Assembly (NCBI GenBank): GCA_964035545.1
Contig: OZ037769.1
Coordinates: 6,817,429 to 6,881,428, forward strand
Direction of reading: 5' to 3'
DNA length: 64,000 nt
DNA from: Bugula neritina
Taxonomy: Eukaryota; Bryozoa; Gymnolaemata; Cheilostomatida; Bugulidae
Below are positions 1 through 45,290 of the stretch, piece by piece. Below the pieces are notes generated by a model. That model worked only from the letters and a program-made list of their open reading frames with translations. It did no database searches and was not told the DNA's origin. The first letter of the stretch is position 1; the number at the start of each line of letters is the position of its first letter. The translations under genes and the position numbers were made by a program.

Positions 1-3000
1 AACATGGAATAATGTGTTCAAACTATTTTAACATGCCTACAATCAAATATCATTTTTAAACCAAATGGTCAAAAATGCATATGAAAATTATAAAATTCTT
101 TTAATAGAAATAATTGTTTTTTTTTAAATGATATTCATCGTGCACACCTTGACTAGATTTGTTACTTCTACCTCTGTTTATTTTTTATGAATTTACTTTT
201 CTTTATATTAACATTCTGTTTATACACCAACAAGAAACTTTCTGGTTTGTTGTTTTTCTATCAATTTTATTTGCTAAACAATGTGCAATCAGTCACTGTT
301 TATACTTTATTGCTCAGTTTACAACGTAATAAAATATTTTATATTCTGCACCATGATCTTGTGCTTGAATGTACTATGATTGCAAATTTTTTTGAAAGTT
401 TCACCTATAGATAAAGTTCCAGCAAACACTCCTTTTATGATAAATTATCATTGTTCCTCTGATAACAAAACTTGTCTAAAGTTATTCCTTTAATTTATAC
501 TTCTAGTATAAGTTAGTTGTTAGTGACTCCAACTAAATTAAGGACAATAAATTTATATCAACTCTATATTATTTGCACTCTTGCACTCTATTAATAACTC
601 TTTGTCAGCTAAGAGCTTTGTTGGATATCTGATATTAACAGCCCAATGCGAGATATGCATTGCAACATGCCCAGACTTGCCTGGCCATATTTTTGAGTTG
701 AGGAATATCACAGTGATAGCAATCAATAGCTTAGCCGCATAACTAATGCAGCTGGCACTTTGCCAATCATATGAACCACATCTTTTGTGTTGATTACTCT
801 ATTTGTTGAGTTAGTCGATAGTATATTCTAGAAGCATAACTAAACGTAAGCATTTTGCTGATAAGGAACTAAACTTTTGTTTCCTCATGATTCATAAACC
901 CGTGGGCTCAGACCTATCAACCAGGCATCAACTTGTCAGTTCACATCTAATATTAAATAATTATATTAATAGTAGCCACAGCTAGTTTCAACAAGTCAAT
1001 ATTGTTGACATCATAGTAATGTATAATAGAGTCCAGCTGTCTTGTTTTTAAATTTTATATGTTAGGAACTTTGATAGCAAAATGTTTTTCCAAGTTCCCA
1101 GCAATTTGTTCAGTGAAAATTGGTTTTATATATCAATTAAAGCAGTGTAGTGCATGTAAGTGAGTGTTGTTATATTTTATAGGACTACATCTTAAATTAC
1201 AAGCATTATTTCTTAGTATGAACTAAGTTTTTTTCAAATACTTTACTTTTTAGAATTTAGAGATTTCCTTATTTGGACTATAAAAAGAAAATTAGCACGA
1301 TTTGAGTAAAATCATTATAACTAATTAGTATTTTCCACTCATAATTTTATTCTTGTTTGTTGAACTTATGCATAAGTATAACAGTTTGTATAGTTTCAAC
1401 TTTCAATGCTATGAAATGTAAATTTAATCACTAAGTTGAAATTTAAGACAGTATATTCTCATTGATTATATAGTATATATAGTATGTATAGTATAGTATG
1501 TCGAACGCATCTCAAGAGCTATAATATAGAATGATATTAGAATGATTGGGTGTGCTATCAACAGCTGGCACTCTCGGAGATATATGGCAGGTCTGGTCCA
1601 GGCAACAGCTCGCGAGTCAATACGCCACAGATAGTGACATAGCGCAAGCTCAATACAAGCATGCCAGTCTATAGTACAGCTGATGCAGCACTACGGTTAG
1701 CTACTACGTACTAGTGCCACTAAATTCGGATGAAGCAACCTAAAAGTCTGTAACATTTAAAGTCTGTAACATTTCAAGGTAGTGTATGTCACTTTTTAAC
1801 TGTAAAAAGTAACTGTTTGATGTAAATTCTAAGAATTTAAGTTTTGTGGGAAGATTCAGCTCTAGTTTAAGCTTTACAGCGTTACTTAAGCAATGAATGA
1901 ATCCCTATGCCACAATTAGATAGTTCGCTAAAATTACTTTGTAAAAGTCACATGAAATGTTTTTTATCTAAACTTCTGTAAAATGCAATACTAACTAGAT
2001 GGTATGCAAAAAGCCCAGTGCAAGAGACTAGGTTACACCATTGTTACTTACCTAGGTTTTATATGATGTGTTAGAACCAAATGAACAAAATTGTTGATTA
2101 GATTTGCATCTATAATTCTGTTATCTACATCACTTAAAGTGCGGTAGCTTGCTTACACAGCAAGTCTATTTCATCAGCTAAATATTTGATTTGGAATTTC
2201 CAGTTACTCATACAAAAGTTTCCATATTTGTCATCAGGAATTTTCTAGAGTGGAATCTTTTGAAAACAGTGCTGCTGTTGCTTATTAACTTCTATAAAGT
2301 CATGTATAAACATGTTTACAGTCTAAAAGTCTGTTTATTAGAAAAATTCAATATTAGTTTAGTTTTCCAACTTCCTGGAAGCCATTACACTTTTGTCAAT
2401 AAGTTGTGAAAAATAGGAAATATAGATGATGAAAATATAGTAAACATAATAGTCATCTCATAATCAGAAATCTGATAAAGTTTTACTCATTCTTGGAGGG
2501 AGTTTCACCTATGGTTGTATTTTGATCTTTGTTTTTCGTTATCTAGAAGTTAATCTACTTGTTTTAAAAGAAGGACAACTCCAAATTACCTCAATTGTTT
2601 TTACAACAGATAATGCAACTTTATTATTAATATGTTTTATGGGCAACTAAACATTCTGAGCTAATACTCCTGCAGTACATACTGCCAGTCAATCCTATAA
2701 AAGGAGTTGTAGTCTAAAACAAATTTTAGCAGTAAATATAATGTTTTTTTTCAAATTCACCATCATATTAGTATCTATGGTTTGATGTGTTTTATTTCAT
2801 GACACTCGATTCTTAGCTATATAACCCATAATTATTATTATAAAATTTCAAATGAATATTCTCAATATTTTATACTCCTGGACATGGTCAATTAAAACGT
2901 TCATTCATTGATGAGCCCCAGCAGGCTACGAGTAGGGAATCAGGAAGCAATATGGTAACAAAAATTATAAAGTCCATATATTATATTTATAGGTATTGCT

Positions 3001-3536
3001 GAAAGATCTGTTGAAAATAGTGTATATAGAGTTTACACTTCTGTTACCCTAAATTAGTTTAATATATTATGGCATTGCTTCAATTGCATTAGAGTTATCC
3101 TTCCATGCATGTGTACACTTGCACTCTATCTCATTTTACCATGCATGGCAGTTGTTAAATTTTTCATTATCTTCATTACAGTTGATACCATATTGTTAAA
3201 TTATTATGGAGTTTTCTGATGGGATTGCATTACAATACTGGTACATTATTATATGGTAGCAGTAGACAACACTCTTTGGTGTGTATGATAGGGAAAAGTT
3301 GCTTTATAACCCTTAAGCAGTGTATCAATTTATGTATTGTAAAATATTGTAGTAAATTGTGTTATACTTGTAGAGTACATGCTGTTATTTGTAGAAAATC
3401 TGCTATTATCTTTTGAAACATATATACATTGTTATATTTAGAACATATAATATACTATTTGTAGAACTTCTACTACTATTTGGTCGGCTAACTACCCATG
3501 GCAAGCTAATGTCATCCCTTAATAATACAGAACATT
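1..3536. other. Gene-free AT-rich flank
   Basis: No open frame here is long or conserved enough to support a gene; the frames present are short and composition-driven. A short TATAG-rich simple stretch lies near 1465-1500. The last bases before the first IAP gene (about 3520-3530) resemble a splice acceptor (pyrimidine-poor, ending in acag), so a non-coding 5' exon of that gene may lie somewhere in this region, but none can be identified. Confidence 0.6.
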
Positions 3537-3560
3537 TTGGAGTTACACAATTTTCCAAAG

Positions 3561-4643
3561 ATGTTTACCATGCAAGGAGAAGATTTTAGCCAGACGTTGA
3601 GGGATTTGTGCGGTACTGTTTATCCACCAGCTAGTCAGGGGGTCAGTTTGTCCGTTTACATCGTGCCCTGGTACTCACTTATCAATGTGAACAGGGTAAA
3701 CGTGTCCAAATATGCACATTACATCTCAGAGCACCTCTCTGAAGAAGATCTTGACATCTTAATGCGAGATGAAACTGAGCGTCGCAAAACTTTTGTGTCA
3801 AATTGGCCTCATCAAAATAACTTATCCGGAATAAAAATGGCTGAATCAGGTTTTTTTTATTTAGGCAAAGATGATAGAGTGAAATGCGTATTTTGTAAAG
3901 GCATCCTATTCAACTGGCATGAATCAAATGATCCAATGACGGAACATAGGAAGGCTTTTTCGTTTTGCGAATTTGGGAAAGGACTGCTTTGTGGCAACAT
4001 CAAATATCAAGCAAACATGCTTATAAAAGAAGACATTAGGAACGTCAGTAGGGTTCAGACTTTGTCTAATAGGAATGAACAAATAGAGAATGTGGAGGGA
4101 GTCCAGGACAGAATAATGCTGGGTATTCAAGTTAACCATCTCCAAATCTTATACCAACATCTTTCTGCCAGGTTTCAGTCATTTCATAGTTGGTCTCCGC
4201 TGGCCACACCTGGCTATTTGATGAGTGCTGCCGGTTTTTATTCACTTGGCAGACACGGCGCGGTCGTTTGCTTCTGCTGCCGTGGAGGCTTTAAGAACTG
4301 GACAGATAACCATGACCCTTGGCAGCAGCACGCTATGTACTACCCAACATGCCATTATTTGTTAGAGAAAAAAGGACAAAATTATGTAAACGAAATTCAG
4401 CGTAGATTTCCAGTTACGACATCTCTAACTGTGTCCAAATGTGAAAAACTGATAGCTGGTTACAAGATAAACTGCAAGAAGTGTGGGTTAGCAAAATTCA
4501 GTAGTGTCTGGTACATTGGTCTTCCATGTGGCCACTTCTTATACTGCGAGGAATGCAACGTTATAGAAGTTTCAAATCCTCGACTAAAGTGCCCATCTTG
4601 TCAACTACAACTAAAAGCTACATTCAAAATTTTTCTCTGCTAA
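3561..4643 (+). CDS. IAP-family protein with two BIR domains and a RING (IAP copy 1)
   Basis: Intronless 360-codon frame. The frame opens upstream at a TTG (3537), but the first ATG is at 3561. After a short N-terminus comes a lineage block (VYIVP ... LSEEDLDILMRDE), then BIR1 (about residues 73-135; CVFC, x16, H, x6, C; W and NDPM as in type I BIRs). BIR2 follows (about 203-265; CFCC, x16, H, x6, C; HDPW, the type II form that usually carries the IAP-binding-motif groove). The C-terminus is a RING (about 304-360) with CKKC, PCGH, CEEC and a normal CPSC pair, ending in hydrophobic residues as RING E3s of this family do. Known role of the family: ubiquitin ligases that restrain caspases or regulate innate immune signalling in the cytosol. 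BIR2 is more diverged than in the two neighbouring copies. All visible zinc ligands are intact, so it is probably functional. Confidence 0.9.
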   Translation: MFTMQGEDFSQTLRDLCGTVYPPASQGVSLSVYIVPWYSLINVNRVNVSKYAHYISEHLSEEDLDILMRDETERRKTFVSNWPHQNNLSGIKMAESGFFYLGKDDRVKCVFCKGILFNWHESNDPMTEHRKAFSFCEFGKGLLCGNIKYQANMLIKEDIRNVSRVQTLSNRNEQIENVEGVQDRIMLGIQVNHLQILYQHLSARFQSFHSWSPLATPGYLMSAAGFYSLGRHGAVVCFCCRGGFKNWTDNHDPWQQHAMYYPTCHYLLEKKGQNYVNEIQRRFPVTTSLTVSKCEKLIAGYKINCKKCGLAKFSSVWYIGLPCGHFLYCEECNVIEVSNPRLKCPSCQLQLKATFKIFLC

Positions 4644-6527
4644 ATATTCAAATATATAGGTAATATATGTGTTTTAGTGAATTTTTTTTTTTGATTATTG
4701 AAAGTTTCTATACACTCCATCTATGCACTAGCTAGCATAGAAATAGTTAAATCTGAATCAATGAGTATATATTTGCCTACAAGCTAATTGTCATTATGCT
4801 GTGTATGGACAATGTATATTTTTTTGAAGATAGTACAATGTAAGTCTCAGTATCAGCTTTAACCCTTATATGCACATTTCTTAGCTTGGCTATTAGACTA
4901 TTGTGAGTTATAATCATTTTAAAAAATATTTTTACATGGTTATTTATTTTAAATTATATTGAAAACTCATGTTCAGCATTATGCTAAAATTTATCAAATT
5001 ATGTCTTTATTTTTAAAAACTTAATAAGCACTAACTACATACATGTTATGCATGTGATATACAAAAAATATTGTACAATTAAATCTTGATGCACCAAATT
5101 AAGATTTATCTCTTCATGCAACAGTGTAAAACTCGTACATCTGCAGGGATGCATGCTACGACTTGTGAAATTTCCAACTTGTATTTGCGACATTAATAAA
5201 GAATTTAAGAATTCCCCTAATTCAGCACTGCCAGCTGATTAAAAATAATAGCCAATAAAAGGCATAATAAACACATTGCTTGTCTCAAATATATTTACAT
5301 ATGCCTGGCAGGTCTGAATTTTATAAGGACTCTGACTGATGAATCACATACACAGCTAAATCATCTAAGTAAAGGTTGCGTGGAAAACTGCGCGAAGTAG
5401 CTTCAACAGATTATGATCAAATTCTTTCTACTACTTCAAGGTAAAAAGATTTATCATTAACATCTTTTTGCTTTGAGGGAGAAGGTTTACTCTGCCATTA
5501 AGCATGTTCATTAGGTAAAAGAAATGCATTCTCAATTTGACAGTAGCTTGACACTTCCAGAGTTTAAAGGTAGGTTAACTGTTAACTGAAGACAAGAGCC
5601 ATCTATTATGTCTGTGCATGTGGTTCTCATTTAGCTTTAAATAAACATACAAATAAATCTTTTAGTGCAGTCTGGTTTTTTCCTGGAACTTTCTTCAGAG
5701 TTTTTAAAATAAGTTTATTAAGATTAATTGCTAACAATGGTTACATTACATTACTAAAATGTTTAGATTCATGTGTGGAGAGTAAAGTATCCTCCGTGAT
5801 GTTTGATAAGTTGTAATCATTATAGTTCAGTCAGCTTGTCACTGAAGTTAGGCTCTTATCTTGACTACTAGCAAAAGGTTATCCGTTGGAATATAATGGA
5901 ATTCCCGTTGAATAAAAATTTACCGATTAATAAGCAATTACTAAAGCAAGGCTACACAGGCTATTCCATTGCCAAATCCCTATTATGTACAATCATAATA
6001 CTAATGGGGAGCATTCTCACCCCCTTGGTAATTTACTCAGGTTAGCTGGCTGTTGGATATTGCTATGAAATAGCCTAATAGTGACACGCCCACTTTCGAT
6101 GAAACTGCTCACATTATGCATGTCCAGAAATCCTATGATAAAGCTTAGATATATCTTATAATGTAGAGTTATTCAACAATTTCAAAGTTAGAATAAAGCT
6201 TATATTAAAGAGATTTCTAGAACATCTCCTAGACTGTAGAGTAACTTGTTGGTAAAACTCTACTTGAGCTATAACTACACATAAACATTCATCTGAAAAG
6301 TATTTATGCAAACCTTCCATAATGGGTGTAGCTAAAAGTTTTAACACAGCTAATATTAGCTTTCAGTACTGCTGACCCTTTCTGTAGTACGTAGACTGAA
6401 CCTGAGACCCTATTTTTACTAATAAACATGCATATACAAGATTTTAAAACTTGTGATTATAATTGTTGGCTGGTTTGTTAATATGTTATTTGTTATATTT
6501 TAATTTTTATATGTTGTAGATCTCAAA
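4644..6527. other. Intergenic interval between IAP copies 1 and 2
   Basis: No gene supported. AATAAA-type hexamers near 5193 and 5254 could serve as polyadenylation signals for IAP copy 1, but both are more than 500 bases past its stop. Just before the IAP copy 2 start, T-rich sequence ends in gttgtag (about 6513-6519), a good splice-acceptor look-alike that would place an intron in the 5' UTR. Confidence 0.5.
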
Positions 6528-8258
6528 ATGGATATAATTCTAATAGTTTTCTTGTATAACATCATGAGGATCATTGAAGAAACGGCAAAGATGACATATC
6601 AGCAAACTACGTTATACATATCCATACTCAGATGGAGAATTTTGCTGGAGGATTATTTTAACAATGACAAACTAAATAAATCTAAAAATAAAAATAATGA
6701 TCTCAATATAACACACAGTTGGCATATTCAAAATATGCCAATCTTAGTCTACACCGTACCAAGATACCCTGAAAACCACAACCCTCTACTACCTCTGAGT
6801 TTACAACAACGACTAGACAACATGGGCCCAAAAGAATTTCTAACTTACGTACTCAAAGAGCTTACATTAGAAGAGAGAGAATCTCTGATGGTGGATGAAA
6901 GACAAAGACGTAAAACATTTCTAGTTAACTGGCCATACGATGACCAGAGGTCTGGTGTAAAGATGGCACAAGCAGGATTCTATTCATTGAACTGTGCTGA
7001 CAGAGTCCAGTGTGTCTTCTGCAGAGGAAGTCTCGACCAATGGAGTTCCAATGACATTCCTATGGAAGAGCATAGAAAACACTTTTCCTTTTGTAGATTT
7101 GGAACAGGTCTTCAATGTGGAAATCGTGAATGTCGCGAAAATACTTTACTGAATGAGGACTTTAAGAACATAACAACATTTTCAAAAAATGATACGACTA
7201 GCAGTAGGGCATATGGGATATCCACCAGAAACCTTCCTTTTGCTCCAGCAGCGGTTAGAATTCGAACATTTGCTAGTTGGCCGGCATATTGCCCAATCAC
7301 AGCTCAGAGAATGTGTGAGGCTGGATTTTATTTCACAGGATTTGAAGATCAGGTTCGCTGCTTCTTTTGTGGGGGAGGAATTAAACAGTGGAGAGAGAAT
7401 GATGATCCTTGGGAAGAACATGCCAGGTGGTTTCCAGACTGTGCTTTTCTGATCCAACAGAAAGGTCAACAATATGTTGAGGAGGTACATCATAAGATAG
7501 AAGCTAATCCAACTAAATGTAAAACCATTAAAGTAAAACCTCGAAGAAGTGAGAGAATCATTAGGAAGCAAAAGATTATAGCCTTCAATAAAACTAAAGC
7601 AGATGTTAATGAAGCCTCTGCTAACAGCTCAACAACCACTAACCATACAAACAGCTTTTTAAATCAGAATCAAAGCCAACCTGTGAGTTTTCTGCAGCTA
7701 GGAATTCAAACTAATAGACCAATAAAACCATCATTTGCTTTGAGAAGCTCCAGATTGGCAACTTTCACCAATTGGCCACCATCTTGCCCAATTGCCCCAC
7801 AAAACTTAAGTGAAGCTGGCTTTTACTATACTGGAACGAAGGACGAAGTTAGGTGCTTTTTTTGTAATATAGGAGTGGCAAAGTGGCAGAAGGATGATGA
7901 CCCCTGGAAGGAGCATGCCTTGTACAACCCTGATTGCAAATTCCTGAGAGAACAGAAAGGATGGATCTATATCAAGCAGGTACTTGATAATGCCCCAAGG
8001 TACATGAATGTCAACAAGAAATGGTTTGAACCACCTGCTGATCTACCTCAAGTGCAAGCGAGAGAGGAACGTTCTAATCTGTTGGCATGCTTGATTTGTG
8101 AACAAAATCACTCGGTGCATGTGCCTGCTACAAATGTAACTCTTCCATGTGGACATTTAGTTTTTTGCAATGACTGCACACGAGAGAGTGTAGAACGTCC
8201 AATAATTTGCCCAGAATGTGGTGCAGAAATCGCAGGTGCCATAAGGGTCTATATATAG
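6528..8258 (+). CDS. IAP-family protein with three BIR domains and a RING (IAP copy 2)
   Basis: Intronless 576-residue frame starting at ATG 6528. Order: a unique N-terminus of about 73 residues opening with a hydrophobic stretch (ILIVFLYNI); a lineage block (VYTVPRYPENH ... LTLEERESLMVDE); BIR1 (about 127-195; CVFC ... H ... C, type I); BIR2 (about 245-304; CFFC ... DDPWEEH ... C, type II); a basic Ser/Asn-rich linker; BIR3 (about 408-469; CFFC ... DDDPWKEH ... C, type II); and a RING (about 520-576; CLIC, PCGH, CNDC, CPEC). All BIR pairs keep the C-x2-C-x16-H-x6-C spacing. No UBA or CARD segment is visible. The 3-BIR/RING plan resembles XIAP/cIAP, family E3 ligases that bind caspases or adaptor kinases. 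Much of the first half is nearly identical to IAP copy 3. It converges on the PMCA gene, whose stop nearest to it lies about 0.8 kb away. Confidence 0.93.
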   Translation: MDIILIVFLYNIMRIIEETAKMTYQQTTLYISILRWRILLEDYFNNDKLNKSKNKNNDLNITHSWHIQNMPILVYTVPRYPENHNPLLPLSLQQRLDNMGPKEFLTYVLKELTLEERESLMVDERQRRKTFLVNWPYDDQRSGVKMAQAGFYSLNCADRVQCVFCRGSLDQWSSNDIPMEEHRKHFSFCRFGTGLQCGNRECRENTLLNEDFKNITTFSKNDTTSSRAYGISTRNLPFAPAAVRIRTFASWPAYCPITAQRMCEAGFYFTGFEDQVRCFFCGGGIKQWRENDDPWEEHARWFPDCAFLIQQKGQQYVEEVHHKIEANPTKCKTIKVKPRRSERIIRKQKIIAFNKTKADVNEASANSSTTTNHTNSFLNQNQSQPVSFLQLGIQTNRPIKPSFALRSSRLATFTNWPPSCPIAPQNLSEAGFYYTGTKDEVRCFFCNIGVAKWQKDDDPWKEHALYNPDCKFLREQKGWIYIKQVLDNAPRYMNVNKKWFEPPADLPQVQAREERSNLLACLICEQNHSVHVPATNVTLPCGHLVFCNDCTRESVERPIICPECGAEIAGAIRVYI

Positions 8259-8490
8259 AATGGAGCTTGTATTTATTAGTTGTCTGCACACTACAGTTTG
8301 TTGTGTTGCAGCATCATGATAATTATGTTTGTCAGTAAATTATTGAGTGGGTACTGCATTAAGTTTTTTCTTTTTACACCATTTTAGTAAAAAAAATTTT
8401 TAATAGATATATACAATGTTTATATACATAATAATCACAGCATTCAAAAACTAATATAATTTTGCTGAAAGTTATGTACATTGTGTTTTG

Positions 8491-8510
8491 TTTATTTGTA
8501 TACAAATAAA
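8491..8510. terminator. Palindromic dual polyadenylation signal between convergent genes
   Basis: A perfect 20-bp palindrome, tttatttgtatacaaataaa, carries AATAAA on both strands: 8505-8510 on + and 8496-8491 on -. It lies 247 bases after the IAP copy 2 stop and about 580 bases after the most distal PMCA stop, suitable for ending both convergent transcripts. No strong GU-rich downstream element was seen on either side, so cleavage use is inferred. Confidence 0.55.
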
Positions 8511-9078
8511 AGATAATCTTGAATATCAAACAGTGCTATATAACTTTTGATAAAATAAAGTTTAAGCAGAAAAACCCAATGACATAATTTTAAAAAAATT
8601 GTCTTTGCTTTTGGCAAAAAAATGAAAAACTGCCATTTACACAATTTATAGATGGGTAAGAATGCAGTCTTCAAAAAGCATATCTGAAAAATTGAAAATA
8701 TGACAAAACCACGATACCTTACTAAGACTACCTGTTGAACAAAGTCCAATGCTAAAGGTGATGTGGTCAAGTTACTTGCTATATTCTTAGATAACCAACA
8801 TAAACATTCCATAGCTTGCCTGGATAATGTATGAATATTACCACACAACACCTGTGTATAAAATATCTAATGTTGTCATCTAATAAACTAAGGGTAAACA
8901 TCTAGAATAAATGCTATTCTATGAAGAAAAATGTTGATGCAAATCAGTTTTCAGAGTATAAAATTTGTGGAAATAGAGGCCCTTTGTATAAGAATTAAAA
9001 GGTACACTGCACCATGCATCATATGAGAAAATGGCGACCTCCATTGCATTATCAGAGTAATTTGGTCAATAATAAGCA

Positions 9079-42444
<33,366 letters not shown>

Positions 42445-43788
42445 CACTCACGAGTAAACTGTGGCTATAACAGAGAATACCGACTTCTAAATGCAGACTG
42501 ACACACATAACAGCTTCAAATATCATTACAGCTTCTAGAAAACTGACACTTTTGGTAAAGGTAAGAACAGTTGATTAGACACCTAATGACATTGGACACT
42601 ATAGCCTATGGATGATCAATATAGTATGTAATAAAGAGAGTGCAATGACTGTAGGTCTCTAGATATATAAGTTATATAAGAACTAGGATTATGTAAAGTA
42701 GGTAAAGCATTTTTGAAAAACACAGCCACGCATGCTTTTACTGATTGCTTTATATAATGTAGGTAGTTGGTATAGCTACTAGCATATAAATGCATTCGTT
42801 TGCGTCATCTAGATTCTAGATGGAGAACTATCAGCAAAATTGATTATCACAAACATTAGTTAATGTAAAAATCTCGAACGAAAAAAAAAAAATTCAGAAT
42901 ATAATAATAGATAAACTAGAATAAGCTAGTACAAGTCTAGTAACTGTTAATTGTTATACATGTATGCTATAAGATGGTGTTATATATTGTAGAAACGTAT
43001 GCCCATAGATAGCAAGATAATAGATGCTAACTAATAAAAGTTCAATAGTAATTAAAGTTTATAACATGGCTGTATATTATCGGTTTCATCTTTTTCATCT
43101 TTTAAGGACATTTCATTCAAACCATATAACAAATACCTTACGATGATCCTTAATGTGAATCAGCAAGATTTGTAAATGTTAATTTATCAAATTTAATAAA
43201 TATACAAGCAACTAGCAATCTATCCTATGAGCAGAAAGTTCTTCTTGATTGAATAGCTTAGGGCATTTTACATGTGCCGGTAGCACAAACTACTCCACGA
43301 GAACAAACTATCCAGGGGTATTTTTAAACTAAATCATAAATATTCTTTCAAGCCTGAGTTGACTGCTAGCTGTGAGACGACTAACCTGGTGAAGTATTGC
43401 TAGTGAAATCAGTAAGTTTATTCCAGATTGATAGTCCACAGGAGACTGGCATTTAATACCTTGTATACTAATACTGCATTCAAGCTGCTCTAGACATGCA
43501 ACTAATGCAAGTTATTAACTTCACAACTAACTTAGCAAATCTTAGCTAACTAGTTTATTATACAATCATATGCCGTAATGGGCATGCATGATATATTATG
43601 TATTGCAGTAGTGAGTTATTAGCAGAGTAAAGCTACATCAAGTGAACTTGCTCTATCAGACATTGATTACTAGATATTTATAGACATGTCATTATAACTT
43701 CAAATCCATGCAACAGGGGTGCAATGCCTTAGCACGATTCAACACCTTACTGCCTTGATATACAAAAACCTAGCAATGATATATTGCT

Positions 43789-43912
43789 GTACTACATTTA
43801 CTGTACTACATTAATAACTGTGCCACATTTATGTGTTACATTTACTGTGCTACATTTACTGCACTACATTTGCTGTATCACATAAATTTGCTGTACAAAA
43901 TTTGCTGTGGGT
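43789..43912. repeat. About 15-bp imperfect tandem array
   Basis: Roughly eight diverged copies of a word like actgtgctacattt/actgtactacattt. Confidence 0.7.
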
Positions 43913-44632
43913 GTTTTGCACCATCAATTATTAGCTTCAATCTACTGGAAACACCACCGGATTATTGTTTAAATATATTTTTAATTACCAAAATTTTACA
44001 AGACATATTCAACCTGATCAACTTGTTATTTAGTAGTCAATGTCATTTAGAGCACAGCGTATCAATTATATATAGTTAGCAGTGAAGCTATAAATTATCT
44101 GGTAGTTAATGGGTTTTCAATGACATCAAACCAGTTAACTAAGTTTTGTCAACAAATGCCATCTCCACATGATGTCCTATAAGCTACTACTAGAAGTAAA
44201 GATCTCTAGGAGCCCCAACTATATACATATAACACTACCTGCATTTACAGTCACGGAACCTCAGTTAATTAAATTTATTGACCAACTAAAACTCAAATAG
44301 TCTGGTGAAAATCAGCCACAAGCTTCCAATAATAATTTAAAAATTGATTTAGAAAACCTCTGCAAGAAAATATTGGATAGAAGGGCTGTGGAACATCAAT
44401 AAAGCTTGGGTGGCAACAGAGTGCATAAAAATCTTGAGGTTTCCAGCCTACTCTATCACAACATTCACTGAGTAATGCCGTCCAAACTGCAAATTGCAAT
44501 AATATATGTACAGATGTTACTGTTAGCCTTCTGTGATTTCATAATAATAGTTCAAGTTTGAGTGAATTTATAGCTGCATATAGCATGAATCATCAGTGGG
44601 TTTATTTATGGATGCGATTATTTCACTTGTAA

Positions 44633-44794
44633 GGAACACTCTCATGGGTTTAGAGTCAGCATCCCTGAGAGAACCGTTAATGGAAAAGGTTCAAGCAGCT
44701 AAGGACTTCCTAACATTGTCAACGTCTTTATCAGTGATCTAACCACTGCCCTCTTGTTTACAAAGCCAGCATTCTAACCTCTAGAGTGCGACTA
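44633..44794 (-). mobile_element. tRNA-derived SINE, copy 5 (old, shortened)
   Basis: Diverged copy of the SINE family on -, still showing the A-box region (complement of ctaacctctagag) and the 'aagtccttagctgcttgaac' body section, and flanked by a perfect 14-bp target duplication, tatttcacttgtaa (44619-44632 and 44795-44808). Confidence 0.78.
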
Positions 44795-45258
44795 TATTTC
44801 ACTTGTAATACACAGATTACATAAAATGCATCTTATACCTAAGTGCTCCAAATAAAGTCAAAGTTAAACTAGCAAGGAGAGTGAAGCAAAGTAATTAATC
44901 TCAATGCACAGAAGTCCTGTAAAACAAATAGACAAGGCAGCAATCTATGATTTGAATGTAAGATTGCTATGGCAGCTTACTGCCTGCAGCAAGCCACGAG
45001 GCAGCAGTTATAACAGATTACCAACTTTTAACTTCTAGGGTGAACCACCCTAATAAATACCGTCAAAAAGCATGCACTTTCCAATTAAAAATAGACATCA
45101 ATTACTGTAAACCACTCAAGAGCTCAGTGTGACAAGTGTCAGTATGACTAAAAACCTAGCCAACGGTTGCTGCAAAAAAAGGAAACATTTTTTTCAAATT
45201 GAAAAACATAAATGTAAAAAGAATATATATGTAATCTTTCAGACTGATATAAATATTA

Positions 45259-45290
45259 CTCTATTGCAACAATATATTGTTGCAATAGAG
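45259..45290. repeat. Perfect 32-bp palindrome
   Basis: Arms ctctattgcaacaata / tattgttgcaatagag with no spacer, in the PMCA-PREP intergenic region. Confidence 0.92.

Noticed and set aside
3537-3560. TTG at 3537 as start of IAP copy 1
   Set aside because: Animal genes rarely start at TTG and the first ATG (3561) follows closely; the extra eight residues show no homology.
3561-8258. Viral origin of the IAP genes (IAPs also occur in insect viruses)
   Set aside because: BIR/RING architecture with type I BIR1 and UBA in one copy is typical of animal cellular IAPs, and no other viral gene is nearby.
44293-44499. 68-codon frame on - with Trp/Cys-rich content
   Set aside because: No recognisable domain, no splice context and no neighbour in the same frame; not enough to call a gene.
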